A stretch of DNA of 53,249 bases from Bacteroidota bacterium (GTDB taxonomy: Bacteria > Bacteroidota > Bacteroidia > Sphingobacteriales > Sphingobacteriaceae): NCBI GenBank assembly GCA_013289045.1, contig JABDAU010000017.1:1-53249 (forward strand), read 5' to 3'. Within the stretch, counting starts at the first letter, position 1; each line of letters begins with the position of its first letter. The position numbers and the translations under genes are program-made. This document shows, in pieces, positions 1-7,428 of the stretch. The notes under the pieces are model-generated. The model was given only the letters and a program-made list of their open reading frames with translations, did no database searches and was not told where the DNA came from.

Positions 1-2
1 AG

Positions 3-770
3 GATATCGACGAGGCCAGTGATGCTTATGATACCATCGACTGGCTCGTTAAACATTTAAAAGGCAATAACGGCAAGGTTGGCGCGGTGGGGACTTCTTA
101 TGGTGGATTTTATACCACCATGGCGGGTTTAAGCGGGCACCCGGCATTAAAAGCTATTAGTCCACAGGCGCCGGTTACCGATTGGTTTGTGGGTGATGAC
201 GCACATCATAACGGCGCGTTCATGCTCATTGATATGTTTGATTTTTACGTGGCCTGGGGATTTGGCGTAGCCCGTCCGCAGCCTACTACCGAATTTGTAC
301 CAACCCTGCCGCAGCCCGATCCGGATGCCTACAGCTATTTTCTAAACAAAGTAAGTATTTCCACCACCGACGCTGATTTCGTGGTAAAGCTGATCGACGT
401 ATTCCCGGATAATTTCAAATATTCCGACACCGATAAATATGTGATGGGCGGCTACCAGATGCTGGTGCGCGGCGACATTTTACGCGGGAGATACCGCAAC
501 AGTCTTGAGAAACCCGAGCCGTTCATCCCCGGGAAAATAACATCTATAAAATATAAGCTGAACGATATTGCCCACACCTTTAAAAAAGGCCATCGTATTA
601 TGGTGCAGGTACAAAGCAGTTGGTTTCCCATTGCCGACCGTAACCCGCAGCAGTTCATTGATATTTACCATGCAAAGGATTCAGATTTTATAAAGTCCGT
701 CGTTAAGATCTATACGTCTGCCGACGCTGAGAGTAAGATCATTTTGCCGGTTTGGATGGAGGGGAAATAG
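3..770 (+). CDS. CocE/NonD family hydrolase, 5'-partial and internally deleted
   Basis: The open frame runs in from the left edge, so the true start lies outside the window; the GTG at 87 is internal. The visible part begins with an alpha/beta-hydrolase segment and contains the nucleophile elbow GTSYGGF (Ser codon 96-98), as in CocE/X-Pro dipeptidyl-peptidase S15 hydrolases. It ends with the C-terminal jelly-roll domain (TDADFVVKLIDVFPD, then GHRIMVQVQSSWFP). About 80 codons after the Ser the frame passes straight from SYFLNK to VSISTTDADF. Family members carry roughly 250-300 residues here, including the catalytic Asp and the GPWxHG-type His. The frame is open but the protein should be catalytically dead. 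The deletion is inferred from remembered family architecture. Members cleave acyl or dipeptidyl bonds and are often exported. Confidence 0.8.
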   Translation, partial: DIDEASDAYDTIDWLVKHLKGNNGKVGAVGTSYGGFYTTMAGLSGHPALKAISPQAPVTDWFVGDDAHHNGAFMLIDMFDFYVAWGFGVARPQPTTEFVPTLPQPDPDAYSYFLNKVSISTTDADFVVKLIDVFPDNFKYSDTDKYVMGGYQMLVRGDILRGRYRNSLEKPEPFIPGKITSIKYKLNDIAHTFKKGHRIMVQVQSSWFPIADRNPQQFIDIYHAKDSDFIKSVVKIYTSADAESKIILPVWMEGK

Positions 771-895
771 CCCGGAATCGATCTACCCTTAACATTTCTG
801 CTATTCATACATACATTTCTTCCATACGCATATTTCATGGCCCGGTATCTTCATATCATATTAAACACAGATAGCTATCAATTAAAATCCAGCGC

Positions 896-3157
896 TTGAA
901 ACCTATTATCAAACTTTCTGCAAACAATAGAACTTTTAAAATCGCATTGCTGGTCGTAAGTCTTTTTTGGGGATTTACAGCCAATGCACAGGTCGCCAGC
1001 CAGCCTTACCGCTGGAAAAATGTGCAGATCCGCGGCGGCGGTTTTGTGGATGGATTAGTCTATCACCCCAAAGAGAAAGACCTGTTGTATTGCCGCACCG
1101 ACATGGGCGGCGCATATAAATGGAACAAAGACATTAAAGCATGGGAGCCATTGTTAGACTGGATATCTTACAAAGATTACAACCTGGTAGGCGTGGAAAG
1201 CATCGCGCTTGATCCATCCGATCCCAATATGCTATACATGGCCTGCGGAACTTATACCAGTTTAACCGGCCCGAATGCGGTTATGATATCTGACAATCGT
1301 GGCAAGACCTTCAAACGTGTAGATGTGCCTTTTCACATGGGCGGAAACGAAAATGGCCGGGGTAACGGCGAGCGCATGGCGGTAGACCCCAACAATGGCA
1401 ATATCCTGTATATGGGTACGCGCCTGGATGGTTTATGGCGAAGCGAAGACAAAGCCGCTACCTGGAACCGTGTTACGGGCATCTCGGAAAAAGCAATGCA
1501 GCCTGATACGCCGGGGATGACCGCACAGGGCCGCCGCCGCATGCGCCCTAACGGGATCATCTTTGTGATCTTCGATCCTAACAGCAAAATGAACGGCCGC
1601 AGCGCGGTGATTTATGCCGGGATCTCGCAAAAAGGTAAAGAAAATTTATACCGGAGCACTGATGGCGGCGCTAACTGGCTGCCTATACCCGGCGAGCCAA
1701 CTGCGAACATGCCTACGCACGCCGTATTAGCCGGCGATGGCATCTTATACATAACATATGGTAACACTCCTGGCCCAACGCCAATGACCGACGGCGCGGT
1801 CTATGCCTTCAATACAAAAAAGCAAAGTTGGAAAGATATTACCCCTGTAAAACCCCAGCCCGATACTAAACATGCGTTTGGCTACGCCGCAGTAGCGATT
1901 GATCCGCAGCACCCGCAAAGCCTTATCGTGAGCACATTTCACAAGGCCGGAGGTGATGATATTTTCAGGAGCATCGACGGCGGCAGCACATGGAAACCTG
2001 TGTTTGGCGGTGGCGGTAAATTTGATTACCGCATAGCGCCTTATGTTTCGCATACAGGCATACACTGGCTGTTTGATATGGAGATAGACCCGTTCAACCC
2101 CAACCATGCCATTTTTACAACAGGCTATGGCTTGCATGATACTTTCGACCTGACCGATGTTGACCGCGACAAGCCAACTACGTGGTCGGTAATGAACACC
2201 GGTATAGAGGAAACGGTAGGACTGGAATTGCTAAGTCCGCCAAAGGGCGTACCGCTCATATCGGCCATAGGCGATTATGGTGGCTTCGTACATCAAAACC
2301 TTGATAAACCATCTCCGGAAGGAAATTTTCTCAACCCGCATTTTGGCAACACCGATGGCGTAAGCTGCGCCTGGCAAAACAGCAAGGTTATTGTACGCGT
2401 TGGCGAAGCCTCTACACAGGTGGGTGGCGGGAATATCGGTTACTCGTTAAACGGCGGCCAAAGCTGGCAGCCAACTTCCGCTACCCCGCAGCCCGATAGC
2501 CATGGCGGCTCCATTGCTGTTTCGGCAAACGGAGACTCGTGGATATGGACACCGGCGAACAGCATACCTTACGTCACTTTTAATAACGGCGAAAGCTGGA
2601 CTGCTATTACAAATTTGCCTGCCAGAACACGGGTAGTTGCCGATGCGGTAAACCCAGCCAAGTTTTACGCTATGGCTTTATTTGACGGATCACTTTTTAC
2701 GAGTACCGACAGCGGTAAAACCTTCGCGCAGCAAAAATTAATGTTGCCAAATCCATTGCCACAAAGGGGGTTCCGCGGAGATACGCGCGGCGGGCAGGAC
2801 CGCCTGTACACCACGCCCGGCAATGAAGGCGACCTTTGGCTCCCGTTGTTCGATGGCTTATATCATGGAGCCGCCGGGCAGGAATTTAAACAGGTTGGTA
2901 AAGTGCAGGAAATACATGCCTTTGGCTTTGGCAAAGCAGCACCGGCAAGTAATTACCCTGCTTTATATTTAGTAGGAACAATAGACGGCGTGGACGGCAT
3001 TTTCCGTTCCGACAACAAAGGCGAAAACTGGGTGCGCATCAACGACGACCAGCACCGCTGGGGCCTGGTATTACAAATAACCGGCGATCCTAAAAAATAC
3101 GGGCGCGTGTACGTAGGCACCCATGGCCGGGGAATATTTTATGGAGATATTAATTAA
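896..3157 (+). CDS. GH74-type secreted beta-propeller glycosidase (xyloglucanase-like)
   Basis: A 753-residue protein starts at TTG (896); no in-frame ATG precedes the signal peptide, which ends near residue 32 (FTANAQ). The N-terminal motifs, WKNVQIRGGGFVDGL then CRTDMGGAY, and repeated Asp-box/BNR elements (STDGGANW, SIDGGSTW, STDSGKTF) are typical of two-domain seven-bladed GH74 propellers. GH74 enzymes use two Asp residues. The likely equivalents are D69 in CRTDMGG and D460 in the GDYGGFVH motif. Length matches GH74 without extra carbohydrate-binding modules. The family usually cleaves xyloglucan backbones, but some relatives of this fold act on other substrates, so specificity is inferred. 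It lies downstream of the CocE fragment and upstream of GH76, all on the same strand. Confidence 0.85.
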   Translation: MKPIIKLSANNRTFKIALLVVSLFWGFTANAQVASQPYRWKNVQIRGGGFVDGLVYHPKEKDLLYCRTDMGGAYKWNKDIKAWEPLLDWISYKDYNLVGVESIALDPSDPNMLYMACGTYTSLTGPNAVMISDNRGKTFKRVDVPFHMGGNENGRGNGERMAVDPNNGNILYMGTRLDGLWRSEDKAATWNRVTGISEKAMQPDTPGMTAQGRRRMRPNGIIFVIFDPNSKMNGRSAVIYAGISQKGKENLYRSTDGGANWLPIPGEPTANMPTHAVLAGDGILYITYGNTPGPTPMTDGAVYAFNTKKQSWKDITPVKPQPDTKHAFGYAAVAIDPQHPQSLIVSTFHKAGGDDIFRSIDGGSTWKPVFGGGGKFDYRIAPYVSHTGIHWLFDMEIDPFNPNHAIFTTGYGLHDTFDLTDVDRDKPTTWSVMNTGIEETVGLELLSPPKGVPLISAIGDYGGFVHQNLDKPSPEGNFLNPHFGNTDGVSCAWQNSKVIVRVGEASTQVGGGNIGYSLNGGQSWQPTSATPQPDSHGGSIAVSANGDSWIWTPANSIPYVTFNNGESWTAITNLPARTRVVADAVNPAKFYAMALFDGSLFTSTDSGKTFAQQKLMLPNPLPQRGFRGDTRGGQDRLYTTPGNEGDLWLPLFDGLYHGAAGQEFKQVGKVQEIHAFGFGKAAPASNYPALYLVGTIDGVDGIFRSDNKGENWVRINDDQHRWGLVLQITGDPKKYGRVYVGTHGRGIFYGDIN

Positions 3158-3490
3158 CCGCACTATCGCTATTATCCGGGCTACCATTACTTCCTTTAAT
3201 AACATCGTGAAGAAATCCTCTTTTCTTAATGGCTCCAATTCTGTAGAAACTCACCTGATTTAACCTACGGCTTACAGTAAAATACCAGGGTTAATAAATT
3301 TAATTTTTGATTAATCGGCTTATTAACCCATTTTTTAATAGCCCGCTGTTAATCTTGTGTTATCATCTGCCACTTTTTATAACCACATCTGCCTATGAAT
3401 AACAAAAGAATATACCTGTGGCTTTGCCATGTTTTCACCATTTCCCTATTTTAATAAACCAATTAACCACTTATGCTTACCTACTTTACT
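3158..3490. other. intergenic region between GH74 and GH76 genes
   Basis: An AT-rich gap of about 330 bases. I see no open frame with coding character, no strong terminator hairpin and no convincing TTG/TAnnTTTG promoter pair. The first 18 bases of the longest GH76 reading frame (3473-3490) are counted here because the better start is at 3491. Confidence 0.5.
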
Positions 3491-4612
3491 ATGAAAAAAC
3501 TTGCCTTAATTTTATTGGTCGCGGCGATCGGCTATAATAGCTGTAAGAAGAACCAAGTCGCCCCTCAAAAGCCATCAACCCCAACAACTAAAACCGATTC
3601 CACGCAAAGCTTTACTTCCGCCGATGCCGACACCGCCTACGCGGCTTTTAACCAGTATTTCTACAACCCCTCAACCAAACTTTATTATAACGCTACCGAT
3701 CACAGCGGTATTGGCGCCATATGGACGCAGGCCATTTTCTGGGATATGGCCATGGATGTGTATGACCGCACAAAAGCGACATCACAAATGACCATGATCA
3801 CCGATATCCATGCCGGGGCCGTCAGTCAATACGATAACTTCAATTGGAACGACACCACTACCTGGTTTATTTATGACGATATGATGTGGTGGATAACCGC
3901 CCTGGCACGCGCCAACCAGCTTACCGGAAACGCCCAATACCTGCAGGAATCGGAAGCCGGGTTCACCCGTGTATGGAACGGCTCCTACGATCCGATCGAG
4001 GGCGGCATGTTTTGGGATTTTCAGCATAGCGGCAAAAACGCCTGTATTAACTATCCTACCGTGATTGCCGCGGTGCGCTTGTACCAGATAACACACGATA
4101 CCAGTTATCTTTCAAAAGCCAAATCTATCTACGCCTGGGCAAAGGCTAACCTTGCTAACCCGCAAAACGGCGAAATTGCCGACCATAAGATCGGCGACAA
4201 CCCTCCCGGCTACCAGGATTATACTTACAACCAGGGCACTGCAATCGGCGCTGCCGTGATGCTGTACGAGGTGACCAACGATGCAGGCTATATTACCGAT
4301 GCCAAACTATATGCCGATTATACCGAAAACAGCATGTGCACCAACGGCATCCTGCCGGCGGAAGGAGATTTTAACGAACAGGGTGTAATGAAGGCCATCT
4401 TCGCACAATACATTATGATGCTGATTAAAGACGGTAACCAGCCACAGTATTTACCCTGGATAGTAAACAACATTAAAACCGGCTGGAACAACCGCGACAA
4501 GGCCCGCAACCTTACCTGGCGCAACTATGCCCTGCCGGCCGTTACCGGCACTGAACAGTCATACGAGGCCAGCAGTATTCCTACTTTTATGCAGGTTTGC
4601 CCGGCGCAATAA
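3491..4612 (+). CDS. GH76 family lipoprotein (alpha-1,6-mannanase-like)
   Basis: A 373-residue lipoprotein. The ATG at 3491 is preferred because it is followed directly by MKKLALILLVAA and a lipobox ending YNSC; six upstream codons are also open. A Thr/Ser-rich linker follows, then a single (alpha/alpha)6 domain. GH76 enzymes hydrolyse alpha-1,6-mannan using two consecutive Asp residues, and the WFIYDDMMWW motif at about residues 126-135 supplies them (D129-D130). Other family-typical stretches are the WNGSYDPIEGGMFWDF region and an NQGTAIGAAVMLYE helix. The enzyme should be anchored to a membrane facing the periplasm or outside. No SusCD pair is adjacent. The gene ends just before a bidirectional terminator. 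Confidence 0.88.
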   Translation: MKKLALILLVAAIGYNSCKKNQVAPQKPSTPTTKTDSTQSFTSADADTAYAAFNQYFYNPSTKLYYNATDHSGIGAIWTQAIFWDMAMDVYDRTKATSQMTMITDIHAGAVSQYDNFNWNDTTTWFIYDDMMWWITALARANQLTGNAQYLQESEAGFTRVWNGSYDPIEGGMFWDFQHSGKNACINYPTVIAAVRLYQITHDTSYLSKAKSIYAWAKANLANPQNGEIADHKIGDNPPGYQDYTYNQGTAIGAAVMLYEVTNDAGYITDAKLYADYTENSMCTNGILPAEGDFNEQGVMKAIFAQYIMMLIKDGNQPQYLPWIVNNIKTGWNNRDKARNLTWRNYALPAVTGTEQSYEASSIPTFMQVCPAQ

Positions 4613-4643
4613 GTTTATAGGCACCGGTTTGCTCTAAAAAGTA

Positions 4644-4672
4644 AAAGCCATCCGTTGTTTGCGGATGGCTTT
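4644..4672. terminator. bidirectional intrinsic terminator
   Basis: An 11-bp perfect stem, AAAGCCATCCG with CGGATGGCTTT, encloses a 7-base loop. The A-rich and T-rich flanks let it work for the + strand GH76 gene and the convergent - strand DUF308 gene. Confidence 0.8.
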
Positions 4673-4695
4673 CTGCTTTAATTTTTAACTACCGC

Positions 4696-5277
4696 TTATG
4701 CTGTAGCAACTTTGTTCACTGTTTTAGTCAGGCGAAATGCTGCAAGCAAATAATAGAAGGCGCCAAAAGCGGCATATCCTGCCAAACTTGTAATTCCCTT
4801 TGTAGGGTCGTGTGCCAGAATGATAAAAGAAGTGCCGCCTATGATAGATTGGGCGCCACTGATGATCATCGGCCATTGACCTTCTAAATGTTTCCTGCGT
4901 CGTAACCCTAATACCAGTTGGATTAACCCCGTTCCAATTGCCCAGGTGCCAAAAACCATCAAAGTTTCAGGGATGCCTTTTTGTAAAGCAATACCTACGG
5001 CTACGGTGGTGATGCCGCTGATCACTGCATTTACATATTGCGGTGTTTTAGAGGGACTGCTATGATTGGCGCGGATGTCGAGGAAAGTGCCTATTACATC
5101 CCAGGCAGGATAAATGATTAGCAAAACGCCGGCAATAACCATAGATGTTTTTGCAAAAAGGAAGATACTAATAACCCAGGTTACCGAAAAGGCGGCGCGT
5201 ATGAAATAAAGTTTACGTAATGATCTGGCAGTTTCAACGGACTGTCCGGTTACTGCTGCTTGTGTATTTGCTGTCAT
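4696..5277 (-). CDS. DUF308-like integral membrane protein
   Basis: A 193-residue hydrophobic protein with about five or six predicted membrane segments. The pattern resembles DUF308/HdeD-like proteins: a short cytoplasmic N-terminus, paired helices (FSVTWVISIFLFA, MVIAGVLLIIYPAWDVI) and a Gly-rich helix near WPMIISGAQSIIGGTSFI. DUF308 proteins have no established enzymatic role; HdeD relatives are linked to acid stress. The gene is transcribed divergently from the Crp/Fnr regulator. A TAnnTTTG-like element (GACCTTTG, - strand 5313-5306) is followed about 21 bases further upstream by a palindrome, suggesting that the regulator controls this gene. Family assignment is by overall pattern and is moderate. 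Confidence 0.7.
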   Translation of the reverse strand: MTANTQAAVTGQSVETARSLRKLYFIRAAFSVTWVISIFLFAKTSMVIAGVLLIIYPAWDVIGTFLDIRANHSSPSKTPQYVNAVISGITTVAVGIALQKGIPETLMVFGTWAIGTGLIQLVLGLRRRKHLEGQWPMIISGAQSIIGGTSFIILAHDPTKGITSLAGYAAFGAFYYLLAAFRLTKTVNKVATA

Positions 5278-5333
5278 GATTTAATTTTAAGTGCTTTTTG
5301 TATTCCAAAGGTCTGCTGTATTGCCTGGCAGGT

Positions 5334-5351
5334 TTTTAACTTAAGTTAAAA
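5334..5351. promoter_or_regulatory. perfect 18-bp palindrome, candidate operator
   Basis: TTTTAACTTAAGTTAAAA is a perfect inverted repeat between the DUF308 gene and the Crp/Fnr gene. It sits about where the -33 element of the DUF308 promoter would fall. Its TTnAC-N4-GTnAA form resembles Crp/Fnr-family operators. A second copy lies exactly 90 bases away, centre to centre. Confidence 0.6.
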
Positions 5352-5425
5352 TGACGGCTGAAAATTACTCCAGGATTGCAATTCTGTTGCTACTGAATCT
5401 TCACTTTGCATTGGCGATTCATTTG

Positions 5426-5439
5426 TTAACTTAAGTTAA
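5426..5439. promoter_or_regulatory. second copy of the palindrome, candidate operator
   Basis: TTAACTTAAGTTAA repeats the core of the palindrome at 5334-5351. The shared sequence extends to TTAACTTAAGTTAAAAT. This copy lies 62 bases before the ATG of the Crp/Fnr gene, suiting autoregulation. Confidence 0.6.
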
Positions 5440-5500
5440 AATTCCGGACGCAAATAATACCGAGTTTTGCCGGGTTTGAGTTGCACTAAAGAATTATAAA

Positions 5501-6100
5501 ATGACCGACAGGAACGATATTGTATTTCAGCATTTAAGAGATTTTGCCGCATTGAGCGATAAAGATATTAGTGACAGCCAGCCATTTTGGAAAGCGCGAA
5601 AGATAAATAAAGGGGATTTTTTTAATATGCAAAGCATGGTTTGCAATGATCTCGGGCTGATCGTCAAAGGTATATTCCGGATCTATTATCATGACCCGGC
5701 CACTGAGGAAGACAAGAATATTTTCTTTTTCTCTGAAAACCAATTTGTTGTTTCTTTCAGGAGCTTCATATCACGCAACCCTTGCTGGTATTTTATTGAA
5801 GCGATGGAAGATTCGGAAATCTTTTTCATTTCTTATCAAAACCTCAACGGTCTTTATCAAACCCATCCCAACTGGGGGAAATTCGGCAGGTTGCTGGCCG
5901 AATTGTTTTTTTCCGTTGCACAAACGCGTACCGAAGAATTCATTTTTTTCTCGCATGAGCAACGCTATACCAGGCTACTTGAAGAGCATCCGGACATTGT
6001 GGAGCGTATATCCGCTTATCATATCGCATCGTATCTTGGTATTACAAACCCCTCGCTGAGCCGCATAAGGAAGCGTATTGAAAGAAAAAAGGCTGAATAA
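5501..6100 (+). CDS. Crp/Fnr family transcriptional regulator
   Basis: A 199-residue cytoplasmic regulator. The N-terminal half (about 20-125) has the cyclic-nucleotide-binding-like beta barrel seen in Bacteroidota Crp/Fnr proteins (KGDFFNMQSMVCNDLGLIVKGIFRIYY, shown here only in part by position). The C-terminal third carries a helix-turn-helix, ISAYHIASYLGITNPSLSRI, at about 169-188. No Fnr-type Cys cluster is seen, so oxygen sensing through Fe-S is unlikely; the effector is unknown. It is divergent from the DUF308 gene with two palindromes between, which are its most likely binding sites. It is convergent with the sigma factor gene across a terminator. Confidence 0.88.
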   Translation: MTDRNDIVFQHLRDFAALSDKDISDSQPFWKARKINKGDFFNMQSMVCNDLGLIVKGIFRIYYHDPATEEDKNIFFFSENQFVVSFRSFISRNPCWYFIEAMEDSEIFFISYQNLNGLYQTHPNWGKFGRLLAELFFSVAQTRTEEFIFFSHEQRYTRLLEEHPDIVERISAYHIASYLGITNPSLSRIRKRIERKKAE

Positions 6101-6126
6101 GCTGTAAATTTCGGGCTTAAACAATA

Positions 6127-6157
6127 AAAACCATCCGTTGGCTAACAGATGGCTTTT
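6127..6157. terminator. bidirectional terminator between convergent genes
   Basis: An imperfect hairpin, CCATCCGTT with AACAGATGG and a GGCT loop, flanked by AAAA on the left and a bulged C then TTTT on the right. It lies between the ends of the Crp/Fnr gene (+) and the sigma factor gene (-). Confidence 0.65.
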
Positions 6158-6207
6158 CAATTCAAAAGCAAAAACACAAAATTACCAGTCGTGGTAACCT
6201 TAAATTA

Positions 6208-7068
6208 TTAATCCAGGTACGACCGCAAAGCTCTTGAACGCGAGCTTCCGCGAAGCCGTGACAGCGCCTTGTCTTTTATCTGTCTTACCCGCTCGCGGGT
6301 AAGGTTATATTTTTCGCCTATCTCTTCCAGGCTATGCGCGTGTTGGTTGCCCAGGCCGAAAAACATTTCCAGTATCGCTCTTTCCTTTTCGCCAAGTACA
6401 CGCATGGTATCGGCCATCTCGATGTGAAGCGATTCGGTCATCATATCCCTATCCGTACCCGGCTCACCGCTTTTTAATACATCAAGTAAAGTGTTATTTT
6501 CCTCGCTGTTAAAAGGCGTATCGTATGATAAATGACCGCGGGAGTTGGACATTGAATTAGTAACCTTTTCCACGCTCGATTCCAGCTCTTCTGCAATTTC
6601 TTCAGGTGTCGGCTCCCTTTCATACACTTGTTCCAGCCTGGAGGCGGCTTTGTTTATTTTTGAAATATCTCCTACCTGGTTAAGCGGCAGCCTCACCATC
6701 CTGGAGTTCTCGCCAATGGCAGACATGATGGATTGACGTATCCACCATACCGCATAGCTGATAAATTTAAAGCCTTTGGTTTCGTCAAAACGTTTTGCTG
6801 CTTTAACCAGGCCAAGGTTGCCTTCATTGATCAGGTCGCCGAGTGACATGCCTGAGCTTTGGTATTGTTTTGCAACAGAAACAACGAACCGCAGGTTAGC
6901 TGTAGTCAGTTTTTCCAAAGCAGCCTGGTCGCCCTGCCTGATCTTTTGTGTCAGCACCACTTCTTCCTGTGGCGTAACCATTGGAAGCTTCGCGATATCC
7001 GACAAATACTTTTCCAATGATGGCGTCTCACGATTGGTGATCGACTGACTTATTTTAAGTTGTCTCAT
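6208..7068 (-). CDS. RpoD/SigA-like group 1/2 sigma factor
   Basis: A 286-residue sigma-70 protein of the short Bacteroidota type without region 1.1. In order: region 1.2 (SLEKYLSDIAKLPMVTPQEE), region 2 with NLRFVVSVAKQY, LINEGNLGLVKAAKRFD and FISYAVWWIRQSIM, a region 3 stretch, and region 4 with the helix-turn-helix SLEEIGEKYNLTRERVRQIK near the C-terminus. Core-binding and promoter-binding motifs are intact. Compared with the highly conserved housekeeping RpoD of the phylum as I remember it, several positions differ (GENSRMVRLPLNQVGDISK, the acidic linker and the region 4 entrance). It may therefore be a second, stress-type copy and not the sole primary factor. A TATCTTTG element lies about 140 bases upstream of the start. 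Confidence 0.9.
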   Translation of the reverse strand: MRQLKISQSITNRETPSLEKYLSDIAKLPMVTPQEEVVLTQKIRQGDQAALEKLTTANLRFVVSVAKQYQSSGMSLGDLINEGNLGLVKAAKRFDETKGFKFISYAVWWIRQSIMSAIGENSRMVRLPLNQVGDISKINKAASRLEQVYEREPTPEEIAEELESSVEKVTNSMSNSRGHLSYDTPFNSEENNTLLDVLKSGEPGTDRDMMTESLHIEMADTMRVLGEKERAILEMFFGLGNQHAHSLEEIGEKYNLTRERVRQIKDKALSRLRGSSRSRALRSYLD

Positions 7069-7428
7069 ATATAAAAAATCTCTTTTTTAAGGTGAATGAT
7101 AAAGATCCAGGGCCTTAGAATGTGCGATAAGCGAACGATTCTTGAATGAATAACAGCGACTTGCCGGTGCTTGCCAAAGAAAGGATTTGTAAAAATCTTT
7201 AACGCACAAAGATAAGCATAATAGCGAAAAGTAATGTTAACTGGATGTCAAGAAGAGAACAGAATACTTTTTTGTTGAGGATCACTGGATCTAAATAGCT
7301 CCATAGGTGGATATGTAAATCCCTACAACGTTATCGTATCTATTTCGCCTGTATCAATGTTATTACAGCCTGCAAATCATCCAATTAACTAATTTGCATT
7401 CTTAAAACGCCTCCTAAAAAACTACTAT
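7069..7428. other. divergent intergenic region upstream of sigma factor and DUF5060 glycosidase
   Basis: A gap of 360 bases between divergent genes, AT-rich and without coding character. It contains one good - strand TAnnTTTG element at 7214-7207. On the + strand I see only imperfect promoter matches (a TAATTTG near 7391) and no operator-like repeat. Confidence 0.5.
7207..7214 (-). promoter_or_regulatory. candidate -7 element for the RpoD-like gene
   Basis: TATCTTTG on the - strand matches the Bacteroidota TAnnTTTG consensus. A matching TTG at the usual spacing is missing (only TTAAC is present), so this is a weak candidate. It would give a leader of about 130 bases. Confidence 0.3.

Noticed and set aside
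5501..6100. Fnr-type oxygen sensor.
   Set aside because: The N-terminal Cys cluster required for an Fe-S centre is absent.
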